64,000 bases of DNA from Pantoea phytobeneficialis. Lineage in GTDB: Bacteria > Pseudomonadota > Gammaproteobacteria > Enterobacterales > Enterobacteriaceae. Positions 42,872 to 51,576 of this stretch are shown piece by piece. The notes beneath the pieces are model-generated. The model was not told the DNA's origin. It saw only the letters and a program-made list of their open reading frames with translations, and did not search any database. The translations under genes were made by a program, and so were the position numbers. The DNA lies in assembly GCF_009728735.1 (NCBI RefSeq), contig NZ_CP024637.1, forward strand, positions 442,341 through 506,340, given 5' to 3'. How positions within the stretch are numbered: the first letter of the stretch is position 1; each line of letters starts with the position of its first letter.

Positions 42872-43633
42872 TTAAAGCACCGTTGCAATAAAGTTTCTCA
42901 CGCGCCCGTTTTCCGGGTCGTCGAGTACCTGCTGGGTCGGACCAGCGGCGACAATTTTGCCACCTTCCATAAACACAATGTTGTCGGCCACTTCACGGGC
43001 AAAGCCAATTTCGTGCGTGACGATCACCATAGTGATGCCGGAATGCGCCAACTGTTTGATCACCTGCAACACCTCACCCACCAGTTCGGGGTCGAGTGCG
43101 GATGTCGGTTCATCAAACAACATCACACCAGGGTCCATCGCTAACGCACGGGCAATCGCCACGCGTTGCTGCTGACCACCAGATAGATTCTGCGGCCATT
43201 CATCTTCACGACCCGACAAGCCCACCTGTTTCAGCAACGCCAGCGCTTTGCTGGTAGCCTGCTGGCGACTCTGCTTTTTGATGCGCATCGGGGCATCGAT
43301 GATGTTCTGCAACACGGTACGATGTGGAAACAGGTTAAACTGCTGAAATACCATGCCAATTTCCGCACGCTGACGCGCAATCGCGCTACTGCTCAGCTCG
43401 TGCAGTGCCTGACCTTTCTGCTTGTATCCCACCATTTCGCCGCCGATACGGATGGTACCGCCATCCAGCTTTTCCAGATGGTTGATACAACGCAACAGCG
43501 TCGATTTCCCGGAACCGGAGGGACCCAGGATCACCGTCACCGAACCCGCCGGAATATCGAGGTTAACTTCATCCAGGATGGTGACACCGGAGAAACGTTT
43601 GGTCACCTTACGCAGTGCGATTGCCTCAGCCAT
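42872..43633 (-). CDS. Polar amino-acid ABC transporter ATPase (TcyN-like)
   Basis: The 253-residue ATPase has [61 protein letters not shown] and VTHEIGF. It is the same class as the ATPase at 2364-3158. It overlaps the permease stop by eight bases and is followed 29 bases later by the BisC-type gene, so transporter and reductase are probably co-transcribed. Confidence 0.92.
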   Translation of the reverse strand: MAEAIALRKVTKRFSGVTILDEVNLDIPAGSVTVILGPSGSGKSTLLRCINHLEKLDGGTIRIGGEMVGYKQKGQALHELSSSAIARQRAEIGMVFQQFNLFPHRTVLQNIIDAPMRIKKQSRQQATSKALALLKQVGLSGREDEWPQNLSGGQQQRVAIARALAMDPGVMLFDEPTSALDPELVGEVLQVIKQLAHSGITMVIVTHEIGFAREVADNIVFMEGGKIVAAGPTQQVLDDPENGRVRNFIATVL

Positions 43634-44549
43634 TGCTCACGCTCCTTTCGGTCTTGGTGGCAGAAAAACGTGGCAGCGACTGCCACAGGCTGCGTTTCTC
43701 ACGACGTGTCACGCCGCGACCAAAATAGCGCTCGACATAATATTGTCCTATCGACAGGACCGAGGTCATCAGCAGATACCATAACGTTGCGACCAGCAGC
43801 AGCGGGATCACTTCATAGGTGCGCTGATAAATAATCTGCGCGGAAAACAACACATCCTGTAGCGAAATAACTGAAACCACCGCCGTGGTTTTTAACTGAC
43901 CAATAATTTCGTTACCCGCTGGCGGCATAATGGCGCGCATCGCCTGAGGCAGGACGGTATGGCGGAAGATCTGCGCCGGACGATAACCCAACGCACGGGC
44001 CGCTTCCAGCTGACCATTACCTACGCTCTGGATGCCCGCGCGAACAATTTCTGCCGCATAAGCGGATTGATGCATTACCAGCGCGATCACTGCCGCACTG
44101 AACGGGCTAACCAGCGAGTTGGACTGAGCGCTCCAGATCTCACCCAGTCCCGGAATCCACAGCGAAATTTTGGGATAGAGCGCCGCAATGTTGTACCAGA
44201 GAAACAGCTGCACCAGCATGGGCACACCACGGAAGAACCAGGTATAGGCCCAGCTCACCGCGACCAGTACCGGATTGGATGACAAACGCATCAACGCCAA
44301 TACCGTACCGAAGGCAAAACCCAGCACCACGGATATCACCGTAAGTTGCAGCGTCATCAAGACGCCCTGCAAAATGGAGGGGCCGGTGAAGTTCTCCGCA
44401 ATCACCCCCCATTCAAAACGCGGGTTGTTGATCATGGAGTGCGCCATCGCCACGACGCACAACAGTACCACCAGCGCACTCAGCCAGCGTCCGTAGTAGC
44501 GTTTGCCGACGATTTTCAGATCGTCGGTGTGGTCCTGAAAATCACTCAT
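43626..44549 (-). CDS. Amino-acid ABC transporter permease
   Basis: The 307-residue inner-membrane protein has the polar amino-acid permease pattern: FRGVPMLVQLFLWYN, HQSAYAAEIVRAG and EAARALGYRPAQIFRHTVLP, then QLKTTAVVSVISLQDVLF. The ATG overlaps the stop of the binding-protein gene by four bases. A single permease gene suggests a homodimer. Confidence 0.92.
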   Translation of the reverse strand: MSDFQDHTDDLKIVGKRYYGRWLSALVVLLCVVAMAHSMINNPRFEWGVIAENFTGPSILQGVLMTLQLTVISVVLGFAFGTVLALMRLSSNPVLVAVSWAYTWFFRGVPMLVQLFLWYNIAALYPKISLWIPGLGEIWSAQSNSLVSPFSAAVIALVMHQSAYAAEIVRAGIQSVGNGQLEAARALGYRPAQIFRHTVLPQAMRAIMPPAGNEIIGQLKTTAVVSVISLQDVLFSAQIIYQRTYEVIPLLLVATLWYLLMTSVLSIGQYYVERYFGRGVTRREKRSLWQSLPRFSATKTERSVSNG

Positions 44550-45442
44550 TTAAAGATCTCGTCATTGCGTTTAGCTTCGGTCACAGCACCAAATCCAATC
44601 CCCCAGTTGTCGAGGATTTTCTTGTAGCTACCATCTTTGATTAATGAGTTCAGGGCCGCCTGGACAGCCGGTTCCAGTTCAGACTCTTTCGGGAAGGCAA
44701 CGGAAACCGGGTAGTCGGTTACGCTGATCTCACCACTCATGGTCAAAGGTTTGATGACTTTAACCTGCCACAGCAGACCTTCGTACGGACCGAGGAACAT
44801 CGGCACGCGTCCACTCACCACCGCCTGAACACCAGCCGGGCGGTCCGGGAAGACCGAAACTTTGATTGGCGGTTTGCCCGCGGCTTCACAAGCTTTGCTG
44901 GCTTCTTCCAGACGGGTTACCTGAGTGGTGCCAGAACCCGCCCCCACTTCTTTGCCGCACACGGCATCAAAGGATTTGAAAGGGGCGATATTGGCGTCTT
45001 TCTGCGAGATGATGCCAAGCAGGCTGGCATTGTAGTAGCTGACGAAATCTACCTGTTTAGTACGCGCTTTAGTCGCGTTGATGTTGGAGAGCGCGACATC
45101 ATAACGACCGGTTTTCAGGCCAGGAATGATGTTGTCGAAGCCACCGGTATCTTGCCAGTGCACCGGGATACCGAGGCGCTCACCTACCGCATTCATAATG
45201 TCGATTTCACGACCGGCCAGAGTTTTGTTGTCTTCTTTATAGAAGGTGGTCGGTGGCGTGTTGGGGTTGGTTCCGGCAACAATGTAGCCACGTTTCACGA
45301 TATCCGCAGGTAACAGGCTTTTCAGCGCCGGATCGGCTTTAACATGGACTGAGCTGTCGGTGGGAACAGATTGTTCAGCGGCAAACGTGGTGTGCGCACT
45401 CAGAGCAAGTGCGAAAAGGGTCATTCCTTTTGCGAATTTCAC
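44546..45442 (-). CDS. Family 3 periplasmic binding protein
   Basis: The 298-residue protein has a signal peptide (LFALALSAHTTFAAE) and SBP_bac_3 features: AGREIDIMNAVGERLGI, GLKTGRYDVALSNINATK, and an EVGAGSGTTQVTRLEE stretch. Two Cys residues (KACEAAG and DAVCGKE) could form a disulfide. GTG at 45442 is the likely start, with AAGG upstream. It is the first gene of a leftward operon of binding protein, permease, ATPase and BisC-type reductase. Confidence 0.9.
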   Translation of the reverse strand: MKFAKGMTLFALALSAHTTFAAEQSVPTDSSVHVKADPALKSLLPADIVKRGYIVAGTNPNTPPTTFYKEDNKTLAGREIDIMNAVGERLGIPVHWQDTGGFDNIIPGLKTGRYDVALSNINATKARTKQVDFVSYYNASLLGIISQKDANIAPFKSFDAVCGKEVGAGSGTTQVTRLEEASKACEAAGKPPIKVSVFPDRPAGVQAVVSGRVPMFLGPYEGLLWQVKVIKPLTMSGEISVTDYPVSVAFPKESELEPAVQAALNSLIKDGSYKKILDNWGIGFGAVTEAKRNDEIFK

Positions 45443-45625
45443 TGGAACCTTTCTCCTGATATTTAAAATGTTTCCCCAGCGGGAAAAGGCATTGGAGGTA
45501 GCGATGTATTGTTCACCTCATAAGCCACATTTATTTTGTGCCTTACGGGTTTATTCATCCTCGTAATGTCCCGTGGTCATTTTCTGTGAATATATGCAGG
45601 GATCACAAATGCGAAAAACAGATAT

Positions 45626-45655
45626 CTATTGCCGAAATCTGGCAATAGACTTTTT
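45626..45655 (+). terminator. Terminator-like hairpin without an obvious upstream gene
   Basis: CTATTGCC (45626-45633) and GGCAATAG (45641-45648) form a perfect 8-bp stem with a seven-base loop, followed by ACTTTTT. No protein gene precedes it on this strand, so it may end a short RNA or be a relic. Confidence 0.45.
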
Positions 45656-46011
45656 CAGTGAGTCGGAGGAGACACGAAGTTGTGGTCAGCAGCGGAATTA
45701 CAGGGATTTTGGCAGAGAATCAATGGGCTACAAATGCAGCACTCACCTCTCTTTTTATTCTTAGACATAACCATGTTTTCTAAGCGATTGCAAAACGCGT
45801 GAGGACAAACATCCATCACCCAATAACCGTGAGTGCCTGATAAAATTTCTCCGCAGCACAATTGACTCAGAACAGCGCGATATTTATCAGCAACGCCGGG
45901 AATTTCCCCATCCTTCAGTATGTTGTAATTAAATACCCCTCCCCTGATGCGAATCGAACGAATGTTAAGCAATTAAGGAGAAATCAGGGAGATTCCTTAC
46001 TCAATATATAC

Positions 46012-46033
46012 AATGATAATTATTCTCATTATC
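46012..46033 (+). promoter_or_regulatory. Fur boxes before the FepA-type receptor
   Basis: AATGATAATTATTCTCATT (46012-46030) and the overlapping GATAATTATTCTCATTATC (46015-46033) both match the 19-bp Fur consensus GATAATGATAATCATTATC well. They lie about 50 bp before the receptor start, so iron repression of the receptor is expected. Confidence 0.88.
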
Positions 46034-46079
46034 ATGCGCATTTGCTTACAAACGTTAACATATCAGGGAGAAATCTTAA

Positions 46080-48272
46080 GTGAATGTAACCAGATGTAGC
46101 CAAAAGCGACCTGTCGCGCTGTTTTTGGCCAGCCTGCTGAGTACGTCAGCTTATGCTGCCAATGAGGAGCCAACCGAAAAACTGGCTGACGATGAATCAA
46201 TGATCGTCACGGCGGAAGAGGAATTGAAGCAACAGCCGGGTGTTTCAACCATCACGGCGGAAGACATCCAGAAAAGTCCGCCGGTTAACGATTTGTCCGA
46301 CATTATTCGTAAGATGCCCGGCGTGAATCTCACCGGTAACAGCGCCAGTGGCAGCCGGGGCAATAACCGTCAGATCGATATTCGTGGCATGGGACCAGAG
46401 AACACCTTAATTATGATTGATGGTGTCCCTGTCACCTCGCGTAACTCAGTACGGTATAGCTGGCGCGGCGAGCGAGATACACGCGGTGATACCAACTGGG
46501 TGCCCGCTGAAATGGTTGAGCGCATTGAAGTCATCCGTGGTCCGGCAGCATCACGCTACGGCTCAGGAGCGGCGGGTGGCGTGGTGAATATCATTACCAA
46601 ACGCCCGACTAACGACTGGCACGGCTCATTGTCATTGTTCACCAATCAGCCGGAAGATGATAAAGAAGGTGCGACTAAGCGCGCCAACTTCAGCCTGAGC
46701 GGACCGTTAGCCGGAGATGCGCTGACCATGCGTTTGTATGGCAACATCAATAAAACGGATGCCGACGCTTACAACATCAATACCGCGGAAAACGGTTCCA
46801 ACGCGGCAGGCCGAGAAGGTGTGCGTAATAAAGACATCAACACGGTGTTTTCCTGGAAAATCACCCCGCTACAAATTGTTGATTTCAGCTATGGCTATAG
46901 CCGCCAGGGCAATATTTATGCGGGTGATACGCAATACAGCAACGGCAATATCAGTCCGAATGGTTTGGTCGAGTCACTTTATGGTGATGAAACCAACCGC
47001 ATGTATCGTCAGAGTTATGGTGTAACTTACAACGGCATCTGGGATTGGGGTACGTCTAAGCTCAATTTTAATTATGAGAAGACCAACAACACCCGCTTGC
47101 AGGAAGGTTCGACCGGTCGCGTTGAAGGGATGATCAACAGCAATGACTACGCAACCAGCCGTCTCGAAAGTTATCGCGCGGGGGGTGAGATTAACTTCCC
47201 GGTTGAATTGCTGGTTGATCAAACCATGACATTGGGTGCCGAATGGAATCGTGATGAATTGAATGACCCCGCTTCCATGAGCGCGACCGATGCATCAGGT
47301 GTGATTATTGATGGCGTTTCGGGTGACCCAGCCTCACGCAGCAGTAAAAACAGCGCCACCATTAGTTCGCTTTATTTTGAAGATAACATCGCCGCCACCG
47401 ACAGTACTGAGGTGATTCCCGGCCTGCGTTTCGATTATCACAATAAATTTGGTGCTAACTGGAGCCCGAGCCTGAATATTTCTCAGGGGCTGGGTGATTA
47501 TTTCACCCTGAAAGCGGGTATCGCTCGCGCCTTTAAAGCACCGAATCTGTATCAATCAACGGAGGGTTATTTGCTCTCGACCCGTGGCAACGGCTGCCCG
47601 GTGGGGATCTCTACCGGAAGCTGCTATTTATTAGGTAATGAAAATCTCGATCCTGAAATCAGCGTCAATAAAGAAGTCGGGATCGAGTTCCATAATGACG
47701 GTTACACCGCCGGTATTACCTGGTTCCGCAATGATTATAAAAATAAAATCGTCGCGGGTGACGAGGCAGTGGGCTACACCTCAAACGGATACAATGTGTT
47801 GCGCTGGGAAAACGGTGGCAAAGCCATTGTTGAAGGTCTGGAAGGCAACCTGACAATTCCGGTGATCGACGATACGCTGGAGTGGCGTACCAACGCTACC
47901 TATATGTTCCGTTCGGAAAGTAAGAAGACCGGTAACCCATTGTCGGTGATCCCGGAATTCACCATCAACTCGCAGTTGGACTGGCAGGTCACGGACAAAC
48001 TGGACGCCAATATCAACTGGACACAGTACGGTCGTCAGAAACCGCGCCAGTACGCTGAGATTCGTAACGAGTCCGGTGCCATTTCTAATCGTGAAATCAG
48101 CCCCTACTCTATCTTTGGTCTGAACGTAAATTACGCTATCACCAAAAATCTGCGTGCCAACGCGGGTATTAACAACCTGTTTGATAAGCGGGTTTATCGT
48201 GAGAATGATGGCGCATCCACCTATAACGAGCCAGGTCGGGCTTATTATGCTGGGGTGACGATGTCGTTTTGA
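46080..48272 (+). CDS. fepA: FepA/IroN-type catecholate siderophore receptor
   Basis: The 730-residue TonB-dependent receptor matches FepA through the plug (GVSTITAEDIQKSP, MPGVNLTGNSASG, RGNNRQIDIRGMGPENT, RGERDTRGDTNW, IEVIRGPAASRYG) and barrel (INKDI-like and YGDETNRMYRQSYG stretches, LFDKRVYRE), ending VTMSF. It imports ferric enterobactin-type catecholates. Assignment as FepA rather than IroN or PfeA is not certain. A GTG at 46080 is the likely start, with AGGGAG nine bases ahead. It has strong Fur boxes upstream and a terminator shared with the convergent luxR gene. No fepBCDG or synthesis genes are in the window. Confidence 0.87.
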   Translation: MNVTRCSQKRPVALFLASLLSTSAYAANEEPTEKLADDESMIVTAEEELKQQPGVSTITAEDIQKSPPVNDLSDIIRKMPGVNLTGNSASGSRGNNRQIDIRGMGPENTLIMIDGVPVTSRNSVRYSWRGERDTRGDTNWVPAEMVERIEVIRGPAASRYGSGAAGGVVNIITKRPTNDWHGSLSLFTNQPEDDKEGATKRANFSLSGPLAGDALTMRLYGNINKTDADAYNINTAENGSNAAGREGVRNKDINTVFSWKITPLQIVDFSYGYSRQGNIYAGDTQYSNGNISPNGLVESLYGDETNRMYRQSYGVTYNGIWDWGTSKLNFNYEKTNNTRLQEGSTGRVEGMINSNDYATSRLESYRAGGEINFPVELLVDQTMTLGAEWNRDELNDPASMSATDASGVIIDGVSGDPASRSSKNSATISSLYFEDNIAATDSTEVIPGLRFDYHNKFGANWSPSLNISQGLGDYFTLKAGIARAFKAPNLYQSTEGYLLSTRGNGCPVGISTGSCYLLGNENLDPEISVNKEVGIEFHNDGYTAGITWFRNDYKNKIVAGDEAVGYTSNGYNVLRWENGGKAIVEGLEGNLTIPVIDDTLEWRTNATYMFRSESKKTGNPLSVIPEFTINSQLDWQVTDKLDANINWTQYGRQKPRQYAEIRNESGAISNREISPYSIFGLNVNYAITKNLRANAGINNLFDKRVYRENDGASTYNEPGRAYYAGVTMSF

Positions 48273-48280
48273 TGAATGCC

Positions 48281-48309
48281 ACCACCCTGTTGGATATTGA
48301 CAGGGTGGT
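48281..48309. terminator. Bidirectional terminator hairpin
   Basis: ACCACCCTG (48281-48289) and CAGGGTGGT (48301-48309) are perfect 9-base arms between the convergent receptor and LuxR genes, followed by TTGTTCT on the top strand. Confidence 0.75.
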
Positions 48310-48326
48310 TGTTCTGAAGTGGATAG

Positions 48327-49055
48327 TTATTTGCCAGACGGGTGCGAAATGATGTTGAGTTCAATGGCGAGACTGATGGCATGTTTAGCGTTATTCACAC
48401 CGAGCTTTTTCACAACTTTACCCATGTGAAACTTGACCGTACTTACCGTAATATCCAACATACGTGCGATTTCAGGGTAGGTTTTCCCGGTACTGCTCCA
48501 GTAGAGAATTTCGTTTTCGCGGGCTGAGAGTGCATTCCCCTCAGCAGTAGGCGTCTCATTTTCTTCACGATAGAGATGAAGTAGCATTTCATGGGTATCG
48601 ATTAAAAGTCCCTGAATATCATTTTTATTTTTTGTTATATTATCATACATTTCTGCTTCTAAGTACTTATTCACATACAATGATAATGTAACCAAATTGT
48701 TTTTTTGATCATGCAAGATAAACGTATGGCCACTCACGATATTATAAGGCGTGACCGATTCAAATATTCTTTCGATAACCCATCGAGAATTAATCATTAA
48801 ACTATCATCCCAAATAATTGGAGAGATACGGTTTAATGCATTTATTATAACAGGATCTATATTCTGATACTTGCTCTCCAGATAAACCTGTGAAAAGTAA
48901 TCTGGCAAATCGGAAATGATAATCATGTCATCTGAATTACGCTTATTCATTACTGCAAATGCATAATTCATATCACCATATTTTTTTAGCTGTTTTTCCA
49001 GATGTTTCTTTACGATTTTATTTTTTTGAGGATCTGAGAAAAACTTACTATTCAT
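48327..49055 (-). CDS. LuxR-type regulator (EsaR/ExpR-like solo)
   Basis: The 242-residue protein has an autoinducer-binding domain (residues ~20-165) and a C-terminal GerE HTH (LSARENEILYWSSTGKTYPE, then TVSTVKFHMGKVVKKLGV). The pattern is close to EsaR/ExpR of Pantoea and Pectobacterium. Of the conserved ligand residues, Tyr, Asp (IDPV) and Trp (IIWDD) and the Gly of VSGHTF are present, while the usual first Trp aligns with Phe in DYFSQVY. No luxI synthase gene lies nearby, so it is a LuxR solo in the window. A 20-bp inverted repeat lies ahead of its start. The gene is AT-rich compared with its neighbours. Confidence 0.9.
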   Translation of the reverse strand: MNSKFFSDPQKNKIVKKHLEKQLKKYGDMNYAFAVMNKRNSDDMIIISDLPDYFSQVYLESKYQNIDPVIINALNRISPIIWDDSLMINSRWVIERIFESVTPYNIVSGHTFILHDQKNNLVTLSLYVNKYLEAEMYDNITKNKNDIQGLLIDTHEMLLHLYREENETPTAEGNALSARENEILYWSSTGKTYPEIARMLDITVSTVKFHMGKVVKKLGVNNAKHAISLAIELNIISHPSGK

Positions 49056-49080
49056 TCACTTATTCCCCTGAACTCATTAC

Positions 49081-49100
49081 ACTACAACAAGTGTTGCAGT
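49081..49100. promoter_or_regulatory. Candidate LuxR autoregulatory site
   Basis: ACTACAACAAGTGTTGCAGT is an imperfect 20-bp inverted repeat (eight of nine arm positions pair) centred about 35 bp before the LuxR start. It is similar in size to a lux box, but the CT/AG half-sites are spaced two bases wider than the usual CTG-N10-CAG. Autorepression as in EsaR is possible. Confidence 0.4.
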
Positions 49101-49163
49101 TGAGAATAGTATCGTATCCAATGATATAGCACAAACATAAATCACAAAAGACGGCATGATGTG

Positions 49164-49194
49164 AGCCAGCCCACTAAAAGGCTGGTTCGTTTTT
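49164..49194. terminator. Hairpin between GNAT and LuxR genes
   Basis: CCAGCC (49166-49171) and GGCTGG (49180-49185) form a stem with an eight-base loop, followed by TTCGTTTTT on the top strand. The leftward GNAT transcript would pass it with A-rich DNA before the stem and a weaker tail after it. Confidence 0.5.
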
Positions 49195-49267
49195 AGTAGC
49201 CTGCATCAAACCGATGCCAGCAGTGGAGCAGATACTTCGAGGAAAGCACCTCTAATTGACTTTAAAC

Positions 49268-49873
49268 TCAACCTATTGAATTAGGTTCACGCCAGATTGG
49301 GAAAAGTTCAGGAAAACCTTCAATTTGCAAAGGTTTGCCCGCATCACGATAACCAAAACGCCTGACTAAAGTACGTGTACTAAAAGCTGTACATTCGGCG
49401 TAGCACGGCAGCTTTGCCTTATCCAGAATAACATTCAGCTTGCTGAACAATGCTTTTACAATTCTTCCCCCTCTGTTAGCGCGTGAAACTGCGACAAGGA
49501 AAATATAAAAATGCGGTGGTGTTCGAGGATGATACTGGTCAAGCCCGCTCATAAAGGCTGAGGCTGTAGTGTAATCAACCCCACACTCCTGCTTAAGCAA
49601 ACTATCGATTCGTTCATTTTCTTCTTTAGTCATTTCCATCAACTGCGGATGAAAATATACCAGGACGCCAACGTCGTCCTCAGCCAGAAGAATGCCGCCA
49701 TTTTGTTGAGCAAGATCCACATAAATACGGAAAAATTTTTTCATTGTACCCAGACGTCTTGACATATTCTCATCAGTAAAGGCGAATTTGAGTACTGGAT
49801 CGTGATAAAATTCTGAAGCCAATAACTCACAGACTTTTTCCAGTTCGGAAGTTTTCGCATGTCTACATTTCAT
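49268..49873 (-). CDS. GNAT-family acetyltransferase in the LuxR island
   Basis: The 201-residue protein has a GNAT fold of the type with a long N-terminal half. It shows KVCELLASEFYHDPVLKFAF at the start, FYIFLVAVSRANRGGRIVKA near residue 125 (acetyl-CoA loop RANRGGR) and FSTRTLVRRFGYRDAG near 165. It is AT-rich. It lies 47 bases downstream of the decarboxylase gene on the same strand and probably shares its transcript. A decarboxylase making an amine followed by an acetyltransferase suggests an N-acyl amine product. The substrate is unknown. Confidence 0.8.
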   Translation of the reverse strand: MKCRHAKTSELEKVCELLASEFYHDPVLKFAFTDENMSRRLGTMKKFFRIYVDLAQQNGGILLAEDDVGVLVYFHPQLMEMTKEENERIDSLLKQECGVDYTTASAFMSGLDQYHPRTPPHFYIFLVAVSRANRGGRIVKALFSKLNVILDKAKLPCYAECTAFSTRTLVRRFGYRDAGKPLQIEGFPELFPIWREPNSIG

Positions 49874-49920
49874 TGTTCATTCCCCTAATAATTTAATAAT
49901 CATTCCATTATATTTTATAT

Positions 49921-51333
49921 TCAGACCAGTGCTTGCTTATTCTTTAACTCAGTAATAAGACTATCAATTGCTGCTCGTGTCACATGCGGCATAATAACGA
50001 TATGTGCTAACTTTCCTCTGCCACTGAGTTGGAATAGATTGAAGATCTCTTCTCTCGGACGGCTAAAAATCACCACCAGCGATTGCGGTCCACGCTCAAC
50101 ACAAAATGAAGGATGAATCGCTTTTATCGATTGCATCTGTTGATAAGCATAAGCGGCAAGTTTCTCGCAGCGTGCTGCAATAGCAGCCTGCATCGTGGGT
50201 GTCACCGTATTTATGGCGTACCAGAGAATTAATGCGGCCAAACCATTGCGCGTCCCCCCCAGCGTGGTATCCGGTGTATCGACATATTCAGGCAATGTCG
50301 CCGGAAGCATGCGATACTTTTCCTTGCTCATGTAAACGCCTGAAGCAAAGGGTGCACCAAACCATTTATGGGTACTCATCACGATCGAATTCACAAACGG
50401 CAGGCGAAAATCAAAAAGCGACCCTCTCTCTGACGTTAGCCGCTGTTCACTGGCTAACTCCAGGTAAGGCAGATACGCGGCCCCCAATGCCCCATCAATA
50501 TGAATCCAGCAGTCCGAATGATCACAACCATGCCGTTCCAGAATGCCTGACACCTGCTGCCATACCCGCACGGCGTCATCGAATCCACCCAGAAATGTCG
50601 TACCCACATTCAAAACAATAATCGGTGGATGCCCTCTGGAGACGAAGAAATCGACCAACGCCGACAATGCTCCCACATCCACCGCACCATGCTGGTCCAC
50701 CGGTACGCCATTAGGCCATTGACCATCTGGGGTGACAGGACACTGCCCCGGAAAGTATTTATTACCCGCTTCCTGAAAAGCGGTAATATCCAAAACATTT
50801 GCACATTTTTCTAGTGAATAATGCGCTTCCTGAGAATAATAAAGTACAGGTTCACGCATCGTATTCTGGCATATTCCCCTGGCTCTCGCCCGTGAGCTGA
50901 AATATTCACGCGCACTCCATAATGCGTACATGTTCCCCTCCGTGGCCCCCATGGATAACACATAGCCCCAAAAGGAATCCTGAGTCAAAGGCGAGCGCGG
51001 AAGCGCATGCCAGAGCTTGCAAAAGTATTCCAGCACCTCTTGTTCCAGCTCGCGTGTATTCAATAAGGTCGAGTTGGCTTCGTAAGGGTCACCGAGATTA
51101 TTCAGGTGAACATCGATAAATGGTGCCAGTGCCGAATAGTCGAAGTTTTGATTAAGTGGATAACCTAAAGATAATTTCTGACGGCCGATGACTTCACTGT
51201 AAATATTTCTCAACCGTTTCATCACTTTTTGCTGCACCAGTTCTTCAGGACAGGCTAACAAATGAGGGTTGTAATCCCCGCACCTCCCAAGCTCACTCGA
51301 AATGGCTTTATTTACGTCAATTAATTTTTCCAT
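49921..51333 (-). CDS. Group II PLP-dependent decarboxylase (histidine/serine decarboxylase-like)
   Basis: The 470-residue fold-type I PLP enzyme has GYVLSMGATEGNMYALWSAR near residue 130, YYSQEAHYSLEKCANVL near 170, VLNVGTTFLGGFDD, WIHIDGALGAAYLPY with the PLP-binding Asp near 275, and the Schiff-base Lys in MSTHKWFGAPFASGVYM near 320. This pattern is that of histidine/serine decarboxylases, longer than the ~380 residues of bacterial Hdc. The GATEGN and STHKW motifs are intact. It is the first gene of the leftward island with the GNAT, and upstream of the LuxR solo. The product should be an amine, but the substrate amino acid is not readable. Confidence 0.87.
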   Translation of the reverse strand: MEKLIDVNKAISSELGRCGDYNPHLLACPEELVQQKVMKRLRNIYSEVIGRQKLSLGYPLNQNFDYSALAPFIDVHLNNLGDPYEANSTLLNTRELEQEVLEYFCKLWHALPRSPLTQDSFWGYVLSMGATEGNMYALWSAREYFSSRARARGICQNTMREPVLYYSQEAHYSLEKCANVLDITAFQEAGNKYFPGQCPVTPDGQWPNGVPVDQHGAVDVGALSALVDFFVSRGHPPIIVLNVGTTFLGGFDDAVRVWQQVSGILERHGCDHSDCWIHIDGALGAAYLPYLELASEQRLTSERGSLFDFRLPFVNSIVMSTHKWFGAPFASGVYMSKEKYRMLPATLPEYVDTPDTTLGGTRNGLAALILWYAINTVTPTMQAAIAARCEKLAAYAYQQMQSIKAIHPSFCVERGPQSLVVIFSRPREEIFNLFQLSGRGKLAHIVIMPHVTRAAIDSLITELKNKQALV

Positions 51334-51500
51334 AAAAATACTCCATAAACGCGTACTGACGTATCACCCAGACAACCATTGAAATATCTCGCTGACTGTC
51401 ATCCTTAAACAAATCTTTTTTATCCTGCCATATTTCCAAATGATTTGTCGCGTTAATGGTAACAACTCAGACCAAATAAATATATCTGGCTCACAGATGA

Positions 51501-51524
51501 TATATATTCATTTCTGAATATATA
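51501..51524. other. AT-rich inverted repeat
   Basis: TATATATTC (51501-51509) and GAATATATA (51516-51524) pair around a six-base loop, between the LysR gene stop and the decarboxylase start. It may be the terminator of the LysR gene or an operator for the decarboxylase. Confidence 0.4.
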
Positions 51525-51576
51525 ATAGTTTTCGTGAATTTCGTTATTTATGTATTCAGGTATAGCAGTTATTTCC

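Larger units (their letters stand above)
45443..46079. other. Gene-poor region upstream of the FepA-type receptor
   Basis: About 640 AT-rich bases separate the leftward binding-protein operon from the rightward receptor gene. They contain a hairpin with a T-run at 45626-45655 and overlapping Fur boxes at 46012-46033. A leftward open frame at 45655-45972 is Cys-rich and resembles no family known to me, so it is not called as a gene. Confidence 0.65.

Noticed and set aside
45655..45972. Leftward 105-residue Cys-rich frame in the gap before the FepA-type gene
   Set aside because: No family, no signal peptide and no good ribosome-binding site were seen. A decayed gene remains possible, but there is not enough to support a call.
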